This document shows positions 43,537 to 52,157 of a DNA stretch of 64,000 nt, one piece after another. Position 1 is the first letter of the stretch. The number at the start of each line of letters is the position of its first letter. The position numbers were made by a program, and so were the translations under genes. The stretch is from Shinella sumterensis. GTDB taxonomy: Bacteria > Pseudomonadota > Alphaproteobacteria > Rhizobiales > Rhizobiaceae. The DNA is taken from positions 1-64,000 of the forward strand of contig NZ_MYFN02000017.1 of the NCBI RefSeq assembly GCF_004514425.2, written 5' to 3'. The notes below the pieces were generated by a model, which had not been told where the DNA came from, searched no databases, and saw only the letters and a program-made list of their open reading frames with translations.

Positions 43537-44331
43537 ATGCAGGACACATCATTTGCGGTCAATCTCCGCCACGCTTGCAGCACGCGCAAGTCGGTGTCGG
43601 AGATCTGCCGCCAGCTCGGCGTCAACCGCCAGCAGTTCAATCGCTATGTGAACGGCGAGGCAATGCCGTCGCCGCACAATCTGGCACGTATCGCGGCGTT
43701 CTTCGGCATGCGGCCGGGCGATTTCTCGCTTGATCCGGTGAAATTCGAGCAGCGCCTGCTCAGTTCATCGGGCGCTGCCTTCGAGGCGGACGCGCTCCAG
43801 GCGTGCTTTCCGGGCAATCTCCCGGCGCTGCGGCGGCATCTCGGCTATTACCAGACTTACCACGTCTCCCTGTCATGGCCGGGCATGATCGTCTGTTCCT
43901 GCGCCCGGATCGACGAGAAAGACGGCGTGGTCCGCGTCAAAACCATCGAGCGAATTCAAGATCGTCCGCATGAGATCCGGCAATTCACGAAGTATGTCGG
44001 GCTGGCCTCTTTCCTGCAGAACCGCATCTTCATCGTCGAGCGCAGCACGCGCGACGAGCCGATGATCGCCGAGACCATCCTGGCGCCGTTCGAAACCCAT
44101 CAGCGCGTTTATCTGAAGGGCATGACGCTCGGCATATCCTGGCGGAAGCAGAACCAGCCCTATGCGTCGCGGGCCATCTGGCGCCATCTCGGCGCCGATA
44201 CCGACCGCCGGCTCCTGCTGTCACGCTGCGGAGTGATGCCGCAGAACTCCAGACTGCTTCCGCCAACGGTGCGGGAGTTCTTGGAAAGCGGGGACAGTCC
44301 CGTTCTTTCCGCGCCGCTGGGCGGCACCTGA
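43537..44331 (+). CDS. helix-turn-helix transcriptional regulator (XRE-like)
   Basis: A 264-residue protein. Residues about 10-65 form a Cro/CI-type helix-turn-helix (SVSEICRQLGVNRQQFNRYV, then NGEAMPSPHNLARIAAFFG). The other 190 residues are a conserved-looking but unrecognised domain (YYQTYHVSLSWPGMIVCSC; IFIVERSTRDEPMIAET), perhaps for ligand sensing. It is divergent from the orphan binding-protein gene and 66 nt before the dehydrogenase gene, so it probably controls both. Confidence 0.72.
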   Translation: MQDTSFAVNLRHACSTRKSVSEICRQLGVNRQQFNRYVNGEAMPSPHNLARIAAFFGMRPGDFSLDPVKFEQRLLSSSGAAFEADALQACFPGNLPALRRHLGYYQTYHVSLSWPGMIVCSCARIDEKDGVVRVKTIERIQDRPHEIRQFTKYVGLASFLQNRIFIVERSTRDEPMIAETILAPFETHQRVYLKGMTLGISWRKQNQPYASRAIWRHLGADTDRRLLLSRCGVMPQNSRLLPPTVREFLESGDSPVLSAPLGGT

Positions 44332-44397
44332 CAACCGGATCGGCTTGCCCGGTCCGGCAATCTCGCCTACGAAACGGGTGAGGATTTGGAGGGGAAC

Positions 44398-45831
44398 ATG
44401 CAGGAGCGGCAAACCGAAACGACCGATGGCCTCGATCGCGCTTACAAGGTCCTGATCGCCGATCTGGTCGGCCTGCGCTTCGATGCGGAGGGGCGGCCCG
44501 ACGCAGGCGAAGTGCGCGCCTATATCGAAGCCCGCGGCGGGCATTTTCACGACGGGGCTTACAAGCGCGAGGATCTGCCGCCGGGCATTCACTTCTTCTA
44601 TCAGCCCGATCTCAGCGCCGAGGTTGAAATCATCGCGCAGACCGCGGACGGTCGCTACGATGCGTTGATCGCCGCTGCGACCTTCATCCCCAAACAAGCC
44701 GTCTTTCCACTCGGCGGCTCGCGCATCGGCGCCGGCACCGGCAATATGAGATCGGCATCCTGGGGCGGCGGCAACGGGGAGGGCGGTACCGCGCCGCTCA
44801 TGAACACGCCCGGCATCAACAGCCGCGCGACCGCGCAGATGGTGATGAAGGCGATCCTGAACGTGATCCCGGATCTCCCGGTCGATGTGCTGCACCAGCG
44901 TGTTGCGGCGGGTGATTTCGACACGGGCCGCGACCTGAAATCCTACCCCACAGCCAAGCTGGAGGGCCGCAAGATGGCGGTGCTCGGTTATGGCAATATC
45001 GGCCGCGAAGTGGCGAAGCTCGCCCGTGCCTTCGGCATGCGGGTGTCGATCTACGCCCGCCCGAGTCATCGGCAATGGATTGGAGCCGAAGGCTTCGACT
45101 TCGCACCAACGCCTGTCGAGGCAGCGAGCGGCGCGGATGTGCTGTCCGTCCATGTCGGCCTGGGCCGGCTGGATGCGGAAACCCGCCGCTATGCCAATGC
45201 CGGGCTCGTCGGCGAGGCCGTGCTTTCGGCGATGAACCGGGGCGCCGTTCTGGTCAATTATGACCGCGGTGAGGTGGTGGATACGGCCGCGCTCGACAGG
45301 GCACTCACCTCCGGCCGGCTGCGCCACGCCGCAATCGATGCCGATCTTTTCAAGAATGCGACGAGCGGCGTCCTGAGCGGGCCGATGCTGCCCTATCTCA
45401 AGGTCGCGGAGCGGCATCCCGGCAAGCTGGAACTTCTACCGCATGCGGCCGCCGATACCGATCATCCCTCCCGCGTGGCGGGTGCCTGCCAGGCGGTCGA
45501 CCAGATCATGGATGTCATCCTCAGGCGACGGGTCAGCAACCTCAAGGGCGACCTGCCGGAGGGCTACAGCGATGCAGGCTCGAAGGTGCCGCACGGTATC
45601 GGGCGCGTCTCGGTTGCAACGCTCGCGGCCGCGGCCGCCGATCCGCGTTTCCTGGACCTGCACGATGTCTCGCGCGAAATCACCGATACGCTGGAGGCAA
45701 TCGTCGAGGCGGTGCAGGAAAGCATGACGCACCAGCCGACGCGCGGCGACGTCGTCGCGCTCACCACGCTCCTGCTCAGGCAGCGCCGGTTGATCGACGC
45801 ACTCGGGCTGGATGGGCCCGCGGAAGCCTGA
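44398..45831 (+). CDS. NAD-dependent D-isomer-specific 2-hydroxyacid dehydrogenase-like protein, long form
   Basis: A 477-residue protein. The NAD-binding Rossmann core is around residues 195-215 (VLGYGNIGREVAKLARAFGM), followed by ADVLSVHVGLG, VLVNYDRGEVVDTAALDRAL with the catalytic-region Arg replaced by the NYDRGE context, and the His segment LLPHAAADTDH. The C-terminal 100 residues and parts of the N-terminal domain are extra compared with the usual 310-340 residues. ATG 44398 has GGAGGGG upstream; a TTG 4 codons earlier is less likely. Substrate unknown; D-3-phosphoglycerate-dehydrogenase relatives are closest in motif. Confidence 0.78.
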   Translation: MQERQTETTDGLDRAYKVLIADLVGLRFDAEGRPDAGEVRAYIEARGGHFHDGAYKREDLPPGIHFFYQPDLSAEVEIIAQTADGRYDALIAAATFIPKQAVFPLGGSRIGAGTGNMRSASWGGGNGEGGTAPLMNTPGINSRATAQMVMKAILNVIPDLPVDVLHQRVAAGDFDTGRDLKSYPTAKLEGRKMAVLGYGNIGREVAKLARAFGMRVSIYARPSHRQWIGAEGFDFAPTPVEAASGADVLSVHVGLGRLDAETRRYANAGLVGEAVLSAMNRGAVLVNYDRGEVVDTAALDRALTSGRLRHAAIDADLFKNATSGVLSGPMLPYLKVAERHPGKLELLPHAAADTDHPSRVAGACQAVDQIMDVILRRRVSNLKGDLPEGYSDAGSKVPHGIGRVSVATLAAAAADPRFLDLHDVSREITDTLEAIVEAVQESMTHQPTRGDVVALTTLLLRQRRLIDALGLDGPAEA

Positions 45832-45894
45832 GGCCCGGAACTTTCGTGCCGATGAGAAGTTCCCTTCCTGACATCAAATGCAGGGAGTGCTGAC

Positions 45895-46284
45895 ATGGCC
45901 CATCAGAAAGACGAACGCGGCGATCCGATCACCCGCACCCACGAGCCCGTCCGAAAGGAATATGCGGCTCGCGAGACGAGGCAGGGCGGTCCCGGCGTTC
46001 CCATTCTGAAGGTGTTGGGCGTGAGCCTCGTGCTCGCATTTCTCGTCTGGGGCGTGGTCGAGATCTGGGGCAACCGTATCGCGCCCTCCGACCCCACCGA
46101 TAGCGGTCAGGCCACATCGACCAGCGGCACATCGACGGGCACCGGCAACGCCACACCAAATGGCGCGATCGACGACACCGCTCCCGATAACGGCCAGACG
46201 GTTCCGACAGACCGCGATCCCACGCCACAGTCCGGCACGGGCGGTGAAAGCCAGCGCGTGACGCCCGACGGCACCGCGAACTGA
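45895..46284 (+). CDS. small single-pass membrane protein with Thr/Ser/Gly-rich tail
   Basis: A 129-residue protein. A charged N-terminal segment (about 1-38) is followed by one transmembrane helix at about 39-60 (ILKVLGVSLVLAFLVWGVV), then a low-complexity tail rich in Thr, Ser, Gly, Asp and Pro, probably periplasmic. GGGAG precedes ATG 45895. No domain is recognised. It converges on phnF and has no evident functional link to its neighbours. Confidence 0.65.
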   Translation: MAHQKDERGDPITRTHEPVRKEYAARETRQGGPGVPILKVLGVSLVLAFLVWGVVEIWGNRIAPSDPTDSGQATSTSGTSTGTGNATPNGAIDDTAPDNGQTVPTDRDPTPQSGTGGESQRVTPDGTAN

Positions 46285-46317
46285 TCCTGTAATCCGAGAA
46301 ACGTGACGGTCGGTGAC

Positions 46318-47076
46318 CTAGGCGGATTGGCCAAGGTCACCGATATCGTCATTTTCGGGCTCCACCGTCAGCTTGACGCGATCCGCGGCGAAGCGTGTGC
46401 GCGAATACTGGATCGGCATACCCGCGAGATCGGTGTTGATGGCCGTCGCGACAAGGATGATCGCGCCAGGCGAGAGTTTCAGGTGGCGCATGTCGTCGCC
46501 TTCGGCATGGATCGCGGAAATCTCCGTCGACCGGCGCACGTAGTCGGACACGCCAAGTTCGCGAAGCGCTGCGGTAATCGAACGCGTCTTCTCGTAAGCT
46601 TCGGCAATGCCGGCAAACCGTTCCGAAGGGAAATAGTGCGTTGCACGTGATATGGGGCGCTTGTCGGCACTGTTGACGGTTTCCATTCGCACGCACGGCG
46701 TTCCTGCCGCCAATCCCAACGCCTGCGCGACCAAAGCGGGCGCAACGTCCGTGTCCGCCTCCAGCATCCGGCCTTCGATCTCGCGCGCCTGATTTCCGAG
46801 GCCCTGCGAGAAGCGCGTTCGCCGTGAAATCGGAAACCGCAGCCTGTCGCGCCGCTCGATGCGGGTGCCGACACCCTGGATGGCGCGCACGATGCCTTCA
46901 TCTGCAAGCGTCGCCATGGCGCTGCGCACCGTATGGCGGTTCACGCCGAACCGTGCGGCAAGAACCGTCTCCGGCGGCATCATTCCGGTCTCGTCGAAAT
47001 CACCATTGTTGATCGCAAGGCGCATGCGGTCTGCAATCTGCCGCCAGAGCGCCACGCCCGTTTGTCGTTCCACCAT
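46318..47076 (-). CDS. phnF: phosphonate metabolism regulator PhnF (GntR/HutC family)
   Basis: A 252-residue repressor: winged helix (about 8-75; ETVLAARFGVNRHTVRSAMATL) and a UTRA effector domain (about 95-245; HYFPSERFAGIAEAY, YSRTRFAADRVKLTVE). It is divergent from phnG and should repress the C-P lyase operon on top of Pho control. The gap of 106 nt holds a Pho box and an ATCTAGAT palindrome. Confidence 0.92.
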   Translation of the reverse strand: MVERQTGVALWRQIADRMRLAINNGDFDETGMMPPETVLAARFGVNRHTVRSAMATLADEGIVRAIQGVGTRIERRDRLRFPISRRTRFSQGLGNQAREIEGRMLEADTDVAPALVAQALGLAAGTPCVRMETVNSADKRPISRATHYFPSERFAGIAEAYEKTRSITAALRELGVSDYVRRSTEISAIHAEGDDMRHLKLSPGAIILVATAINTDLAGMPIQYSRTRFAADRVKLTVEPENDDIGDLGQSA

Positions 47077-47097
47077 TTTCGCCGCCCTAGTAAAGAT

Positions 47098-47115
47098 CTG
47101 TCACACCCTTGTCAT
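47098..47115 (+). promoter_or_regulatory. Pho box upstream of phnG
   Basis: CTGTCAC-ACCC-TTGTCAT: two 7-mers with a 4-nt spacer, 12 of 14 positions equal to the PhoB consensus CTGTCAT repeat. It lies 68 nt before phnG, so the operon is expected to be induced by phosphate starvation. Confidence 0.75.
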
Positions 47116-47150
47116 TCCGCCGGATTAAGACAAGAATTAGATGTATAGTT

Positions 47151-47158
47151 ATCTAGAT
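47151..47158. promoter_or_regulatory. ATCTAGAT palindrome, possible PhnF operator
   Basis: Perfect 8-bp palindrome, extended to an imperfect 16-bp dyad (47147-47162, 12 of 16 symmetric), between the Pho box and the phnG start. The position suits a repressor site; a HutC-type consensus match is not clear. Confidence 0.3.
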
Positions 47159-47182
47159 TAATAGACATTAAGGAGTGAGGCA

Positions 47183-47662
47183 ATGGCATCAGTTCAAAAA
47201 TCTGCCGACCCCGGCGCGACGGATGCCGATGGCGAGCGGCGCAGAGCGATCGGCCTTCTGGCAAAAGCGACCCGCGCCGAATTGCAGTCCGCGTTCGACG
47301 CGCTTGATGACAAGCCGGACGCGCAGCCGGTCCGCGGCCCGGAGACCGGCCTCGTGATGGTTCGCGGGCGTATCGGCGGCGGTGGCGCGCCGTTCAATCT
47401 CGGGGAGGCGACGGTGAGCCGCGCCAGTATTCGACTTGGGGACGGCACGGTCGGCCACGGCCAGACGCTGGGCACGGACGGCGCGAAGGCCCGGCTTGCG
47501 GCGATCTTCGACGCGCTTTTCCAGCAGCCGACAAGCAAGGCCGCGGTCGAGAGGCTTCTTGCGGCCATTGCGGCGCGTGTTGCGGGCGAGGATGCCGCAA
47601 AGGCTCGCCAGACGGCCGCCACCCGCGTCGATTTCTTCACCATGGTTCGCGGAGAGGACTGA
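47183..47662 (+). CDS. phnG: C-P lyase complex subunit PhnG
   Basis: A 159-residue core subunit of the carbon-phosphorus lyase complex (PhnG2H2I2J2). Motifs: RRRAIGLLAKATRAEL at the start, GLVMVRGRIGGGGAPFNLGEATVSRA in the middle and TRVDFFTMVRGE at the end. With PhnI, PhnH and PhnL it forms 5-triphosphoribosyl-alpha-1-phosphonate from ATP and a phosphonate. AAGGAG lies before ATG 47183. The stop overlaps the phnH start by 1 nt. Confidence 0.93.
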   Translation: MASVQKSADPGATDADGERRRAIGLLAKATRAELQSAFDALDDKPDAQPVRGPETGLVMVRGRIGGGGAPFNLGEATVSRASIRLGDGTVGHGQTLGTDGAKARLAAIFDALFQQPTSKAAVERLLAAIAARVAGEDAAKARQTAATRVDFFTMVRGED

Positions 47663-48270
47663 TGACACCCGATACCGACACCTTTTCCGGCGGTTTCCCG
47701 GAGCCGGTCTTCGCAGCGCAGGCCGTCTTTCGCACGCTGATGGACGGCATGGCCCGTCCCGGCACGGTCGGCGACATCACCGGCGATGCGGTGCCGCCCG
47801 CACCTCTCTCTCCGGCAGCCGGCGCCATTGCACTCACGCTGTGCGATCACGATACGGCCGTGTGGCTGACCCCGGCGCTTGCCGCATCGGCATTGCCCGC
47901 CTGGCTTGCCTTTCACACGGGTGCGGCCATTACCGCCGAGCGACAGGACGCCCGATTTGCCTTCGTCGAAAAGGGCGGCGTCCTGCCTGATCTTTGCCTC
48001 TTCGCGCAGGGCACGCAGGACTACCCGGATCGTTCCACCACGCTTGTGGTCGAGATCGAGGCATTCGAAGGCGGAAGCCCGTTCACGCTCACCGGGCCGG
48101 GTATTCGCACGCAAGAGGTTATCGCGCCGGTGGGTCTGCCCGACATGTTTGCGCAGTTTCGGGCGCAGAACCGACAGAATTTCCCCCGCGGTGTCGACCT
48201 GATCCTTGTCGCCGGCAGCAGGGTCCTTTGCCTGCCGCGCACCACCGTTCTGCACATCAAGGAGGCCTGA
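47662..48270 (+). CDS. phnH: C-P lyase complex subunit PhnH
   Basis: A 202-residue core subunit. Family motifs are FRTLMDGMARPGTVG near the N-terminus, ALTLCDHDTAVWL and FPRGVDLILV near the C-terminus. It has the fold of PLP-dependent transferases but acts structurally in the lyase core without PLP. Coupled to phnG (TGATG) and 3 nt from phnI. Confidence 0.94.
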   Translation: MTPDTDTFSGGFPEPVFAAQAVFRTLMDGMARPGTVGDITGDAVPPAPLSPAAGAIALTLCDHDTAVWLTPALAASALPAWLAFHTGAAITAERQDARFAFVEKGGVLPDLCLFAQGTQDYPDRSTTLVVEIEAFEGGSPFTLTGPGIRTQEVIAPVGLPDMFAQFRAQNRQNFPRGVDLILVAGSRVLCLPRTTVLHIKEA

Positions 48271-48273
48271 GCC

Positions 48274-49383
48274 ATGTATGTTGCCGTCAAGGGTGGCGAA
48301 GCCGCCATTGCCAACGCTCACCGCCTTCTCGCCGATCGCCGCCGCGGCGATCGCGCACTGCCGGCGATCGGCATCGACCAGATCGTCGCGCAGCTCGGCC
48401 TTGCCGTGGACCGCGTGATGGCGGAAGCCTCGCTGTATGACCGGGCGCTTGCGGCGCTCGCCATCCGGCAGGCGCGGGGCGACATGATCGAGGCGATCTT
48501 TATCCTGCGCGCCTACCGTACGACCCTGCCGCGCTTCGGCTATTCGAAGCCCGTCGATACGTCCGCCATGGTGATCGAGCGCCGCGTCTCCGCGACCTAC
48601 AAGGATCTGCCCGGCGGCCAGCTTCTCGGCCCGACCTTCGACTATACGCACCGTCTACTCGACCCGTCCCTGCTGGCGGACGCCGATATCGACGCGCCGC
48701 TGGAGCGCGAAGACAGCGGGGAGCCGGTCATGCGCGTGTCCGATATCCTCGCCGGAGAAGGCCTTGTAGAGGACGACGGCAGCCTGCCGGACGGCCATGT
48801 GCCCGGTGATATCACCCGCGAGCCGCTGGAGTTCCCGATGGCGCGCGACCTGCGCTTGCAGGCACTCGCTCGGGGCGACGAGGGTTTCCTGCTGGCGCTC
48901 GGCTACTCCACCCAGCGCGGCTATGCCCGCACCCATCCTTTCGTCGGGGAAGTGCGCATCGGCGAAGTCGAGGTAGAGCTCGACATGACGGAGCTCGGCT
49001 TTTCCGTGTCGCTCGGCCGCATTCAGATCACCGAATGCCAGATGATCGCGCAGTTCAAGGGCTCAGCGAAGACCCCGCCGCAGTTTACGCGCGGCTACGG
49101 GCTCGTCTTCGGCCAGAGCGAACGCAAGGCCATGGCGATGTCATTGGTGGATCGTGCCTTGCGCGCGGAGGAATTCGGCGAGGATGTCGTTGCGCCCGCG
49201 CAGGATGAGGAATTCGTTATCTCCCATTCCGACAATGTGCAGGCGACCGGTTTCGTCGAGCACCTGAAACTCCCGCACTACGTGGACTTCCAGGCCGAAC
49301 TTGCCCTCGTGCGCCGCATGCGGCGTGAATACGAGGAGAAGCTGGCCGGCAGTACCGATGACATCGCGGAGGCCGCGGAATGA
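48274..49383 (+). CDS. phnI: C-P lyase complex subunit PhnI
   Basis: A 369-residue subunit with the nucleosidase-type activity that displaces adenine from ATP by the phosphonate together with PhnG, H and L. Motifs: MYVAVKGGEAAI at the start, TYKDLPGGQLLGPTFDYTHR, EFPMARDLRLQALARGDEGF and LALGYSTQRGYARTHPFVGE. A strong RBS AAGGAGG precedes ATG 48274. It overlaps fosX by 4 nt (ATGA). Confidence 0.95.
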   Translation: MYVAVKGGEAAIANAHRLLADRRRGDRALPAIGIDQIVAQLGLAVDRVMAEASLYDRALAALAIRQARGDMIEAIFILRAYRTTLPRFGYSKPVDTSAMVIERRVSATYKDLPGGQLLGPTFDYTHRLLDPSLLADADIDAPLEREDSGEPVMRVSDILAGEGLVEDDGSLPDGHVPGDITREPLEFPMARDLRLQALARGDEGFLLALGYSTQRGYARTHPFVGEVRIGEVEVELDMTELGFSVSLGRIQITECQMIAQFKGSAKTPPQFTRGYGLVFGQSERKAMAMSLVDRALRAEEFGEDVVAPAQDEEFVISHSDNVQATGFVEHLKLPHYVDFQAELALVRRMRREYEEKLAGSTDDIAEAAE

Positions 49384-49799
49384 TCGAGGGCCTTTCCCAC
49401 ATCACGTTCATCGTGCGTGATCTCGACCGGATGACGGACATTCTGCAGGGCGTTTTCGACGCAAAGCAGGTCTATGCCAGCGGAAAGCGGCAGTTCTCCC
49501 TTTCGCCGGAGCGCTTCTTCGTCATCGGCGGGCTCTGGATTGCCATCATGGAAGGCGAGCCGCTCTGCGAGCGCACGTACAATCACATCGCCTTCAAGGT
49601 GCCTGATGACACGCTGGACCTTTATCGCGAGCGCATCGAACGGCTCGGCCTCGATGTGCGGCCGCCACGCCCGCGCGTGGAGGGGGAGGGTCGATCCCTC
49701 TATTTCCACGACGACGACAACCATCTTTTCGAACTGCACAGCGGCACGCTCGACGAGCGGCTGGCGAGCTATTCCAGGCTGGAGACGGTGAGCAAATGA
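49380..49799 (+). CDS. fosX: FosX-type fosfomycin hydrolase, inside the phn operon
   Basis: A 139-residue vicinal-oxygen-chelate protein. The three metal ligands of FosX are in register: His7, His69 and Glu118, and so is the catalytic general base Glu44 (SPERF). FosX adds water to the epoxide of fosfomycin, itself a phosphonate, using Mn2+. Rhizobial FosX homologues in phn operons (as in Mesorhizobium) are known to be weak fosfomycin hydrolases and may serve phosphonate catabolism. It is coupled at both ends to phnI and phnJ by 4-nt overlaps, so it is made with the lyase. Confidence 0.9.
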   Translation: MIEGLSHITFIVRDLDRMTDILQGVFDAKQVYASGKRQFSLSPERFFVIGGLWIAIMEGEPLCERTYNHIAFKVPDDTLDLYRERIERLGLDVRPPRPRVEGEGRSLYFHDDDNHLFELHSGTLDERLASYSRLETVSK

Positions 49800-50674
49800 G
49801 CGATCTCGCAACCTACAATTTCGCATATCTCGACGAACAGACGAAGCGCATGATCCGCCGAGCAATCCTGAAGGCCATAGCCATTCCCGGCTATCAGGTG
49901 CCGTTCGCCTCGCGCGAAATGCCCATGCCCTATGGATGGGGCACCGGCGGCGTGCAGGTGACGGCGGCGATACTCGGGCCCGATGATGTGCTGAAGGTCA
50001 TCGACCAGGGAGCCGACGACACAACCAACGCCGTTTCCATCCGTGCCTTCTTCCAGAAGGTCGCCAATGTCGCGGTGACCACCAGGACGCGCGAAGCGTC
50101 CATCATCCAGACACGCCACCGCATCCCGGAGGAAAAGCTGACGGCCGGCCAGACGCTGGTCTACCAGGTGCCGATCCCCGAGCCGCTGCGCTTCCTCGAA
50201 CCGCGCGAGACCGAGACCCGCAAGATGCATGCGCTGGAGGAATACGGCCTCATGCATGTGAAGCTCTACGAGGACATCGCCAGGAACGGCCATATCGCCA
50301 CGACCTATGCCTATCCGGTGAAAGTCGAGGGGCGTTACGTCATGGATCCTTCGCCGACGCCGAAATTCGACAATCCGAAGATGCACATGTCGGAAGCGCT
50401 CCAGCTCTTCGGCGCGGGACGCGAGAAGCGCATTTACGCTGTGCCGCCCCACACCGAGGTCGTCAGCCTCGATTTCGAGGACCATCCCTTCGAGATCCAG
50501 ACCTTCGACAAGCCCTGTGCCCTGTGCGGCGCCGAGGACGTCTATCTCGACGAGGTCGTGCTCGACGACAAGGGCGGACGGATGTTCGTCTGCTCCGACA
50601 CCGACCATTGCGAAGACCGCTGTGCACGGGGCCACCGCGGCCATCTGGCCTATGATAAGGAGGCTGCCGAATGA
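49796..50674 (+). CDS. phnJ: C-P lyase catalytic subunit PhnJ
   Basis: A 292-residue radical SAM-type enzyme that cleaves the C-P bond of ribose 1-phosphonate 5-phosphate to ribose 1,2-cyclic phosphate 5-phosphate and an alkane. The cysteines fall at 241, 244, 266 and 272 (CALCG ... MFVCSDTDHC), the same numbers as in E. coli PhnJ, where the first three hold the 4Fe-4S cluster and Cys272 forms the thiyl radical. A further Cys276 follows. Overlaps fosX and phnK by 4 nt each. Confidence 0.96.
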   Translation: MSDLATYNFAYLDEQTKRMIRRAILKAIAIPGYQVPFASREMPMPYGWGTGGVQVTAAILGPDDVLKVIDQGADDTTNAVSIRAFFQKVANVAVTTRTREASIIQTRHRIPEEKLTAGQTLVYQVPIPEPLRFLEPRETETRKMHALEEYGLMHVKLYEDIARNGHIATTYAYPVKVEGRYVMDPSPTPKFDNPKMHMSEALQLFGAGREKRIYAVPPHTEVVSLDFEDHPFEIQTFDKPCALCGAEDVYLDEVVLDDKGGRMFVCSDTDHCEDRCARGHRGHLAYDKEAAE

Positions 50675-51447
50675 CCGACACGCCCATTCTCAAGGCCCGC
50701 GATATCTCCAAATTCTACGGCGCGCGCACCGGTTGCCGGAATGTCTCTTTCGACCTCTGGCCGGGCGAGGTGCTGGCCATCGTCGGCGAATCCGGGTCGG
50801 GCAAGACGACGCTGCTCAATTGCCTTGCCACCCGGCTGATGCCGACGTCAGGTTCCGTCGAATACCGCATGCGTGACGGCCAGATGCGCGACCTCTCCCG
50901 TATGAGCGAGGCGGAGCGCCGCTTCCTGATGCGTACGGACTGGGGTTTCGTGCACCAGAATCCGGCGGACGGCCTGCGCATGGCAGTCTCGGCCGGCGCC
51001 AATGTCGGCGAACGGCTGATGGCCGTTGGCGAGCGGCACTATGGCAATATCCGCGATACAGCCGGCGACTGGCTGCGCCGGGTGGAGATCAGCGGGGACC
51101 GCATCGACGACCAGCCACGCGCCTTCTCCGGCGGCATGCGACAGCGCCTGCAGATCGCGCGCAACCTCGTGACGTCGCCACGGCTGATCTTCATGGACGA
51201 GCCGACCGGCGGCCTCGACGTCTCGGTGCAGGCCCGCCTGCTCGATCTCCTGCGCGGCCTTGTTCAGGATCTCGGCCTTTCGGCGATCATCGTCACGCAT
51301 GATCTTGCCGTCGCGCGCCTGCTTTCGCACCGCATAATGGTGATGAAGGACGGCCTCGTCATCGAGCAGGGCCTGACCGACCGCGTGCTGGACGACCCGC
51401 GCGAAGCCTATACCCAGCTCCTCGTTTCCTCGATCTTGCAGGTTTAA
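50671..51447 (+). CDS. phnK: C-P lyase accessory ATP-binding protein PhnK
   Basis: A 258-residue ABC-type ATPase with Walker A GESGSGKTT, signature FSGGMRQRLQIARNL, Walker B LIFMDEPTGGLDV and the H-loop IVTHD. It resembles oligopeptide-transport ATPases, but in the lyase system it docks on the PhnGHIJ core rather than on a permease. Coupled to phnJ by ATGA. Confidence 0.94.
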   Translation: MTDTPILKARDISKFYGARTGCRNVSFDLWPGEVLAIVGESGSGKTTLLNCLATRLMPTSGSVEYRMRDGQMRDLSRMSEAERRFLMRTDWGFVHQNPADGLRMAVSAGANVGERLMAVGERHYGNIRDTAGDWLRRVEISGDRIDDQPRAFSGGMRQRLQIARNLVTSPRLIFMDEPTGGLDVSVQARLLDLLRGLVQDLGLSAIIVTHDLAVARLLSHRIMVMKDGLVIEQGLTDRVLDDPREAYTQLLVSSILQV

Positions 51448-51449
51448 CC

Positions 51450-52157
51450 ATGGCTACTCCTCTCGTCGTTTCCGAAGTCGCCAAAAGCTTCACCATGCAT
51501 CTCCGCGACGGCATCCGGTTGCCCGTCATGTCCAACGTCACCTTTTCGGTGAAGGCCGGCGAATGCGTCGTGCTGGGCGGTCCCTCCGGCATTGGCAAGA
51601 GTTCGCTGCTCAAGATGGTCTATGGCAATTATGCCGTCGATGGCGGCCAGATCCTCATCGAACACGGCGGCCGCCTGCTCGACCTGGCGAGCGCCGATCC
51701 GCGCACGATCCTGTCCGTGCGCCGGGCAACGCTCGGCTATGTCAGCCAGTTTCTGCGAACGGTGCCACGGGTCGCGGCTGTCGATGTCGTCGCCGAGCCG
51801 CTCACGGCGCGGGGAACGGACGCGAAAGAGGCGAGGGGTATGGCCGAGGCCATGCTGGCGCGCCTCAACCTGCCGCGTGAATTGTGGCAATTGCCGCCCG
51901 CCACCTTCTCCGGCGGCGAGCAGCAGCGCGTCAACATCGCCCGCGGTTTCATCACCGATCACCGTATCCTCCTGCTCGATGAGCCGACGGCTTCGCTCGA
52001 CGCGAAGAACCGTGCCGTCGTGGTTGATATGATCGAGGAGAAGAAGGCCGCAGGGGTGGCGCTTCTCGGCATCTTCCACGACGAAGATGTGCGCGAAAGG
52101 GTCGCCGATCGCATCGTGGATGTCTCCGCCTTCTCGCCGAGAAAGGCCGTGGCATGA
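51450..52157 (+). CDS. phnL: C-P lyase accessory ATP-binding protein PhnL
   Basis: A 235-residue ABC-type ATPase with Walker A GPSGIGKSS, signature FSGGEQQRVNIARGF, Walker B ILLLDEPTASLDA and H-loop IFHDED. PhnL is required with PhnG, H and I for the first step of the pathway. It starts 2 nt after phnK and overlaps the hexapeptide transferase gene by 4 nt. Confidence 0.94.
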   Translation: MATPLVVSEVAKSFTMHLRDGIRLPVMSNVTFSVKAGECVVLGGPSGIGKSSLLKMVYGNYAVDGGQILIEHGGRLLDLASADPRTILSVRRATLGYVSQFLRTVPRVAAVDVVAEPLTARGTDAKEARGMAEAMLARLNLPRELWQLPPATFSGGEQQRVNIARGFITDHRILLLDEPTASLDAKNRAVVVDMIEEKKAAGVALLGIFHDEDVRERVADRIVDVSAFSPRKAVA

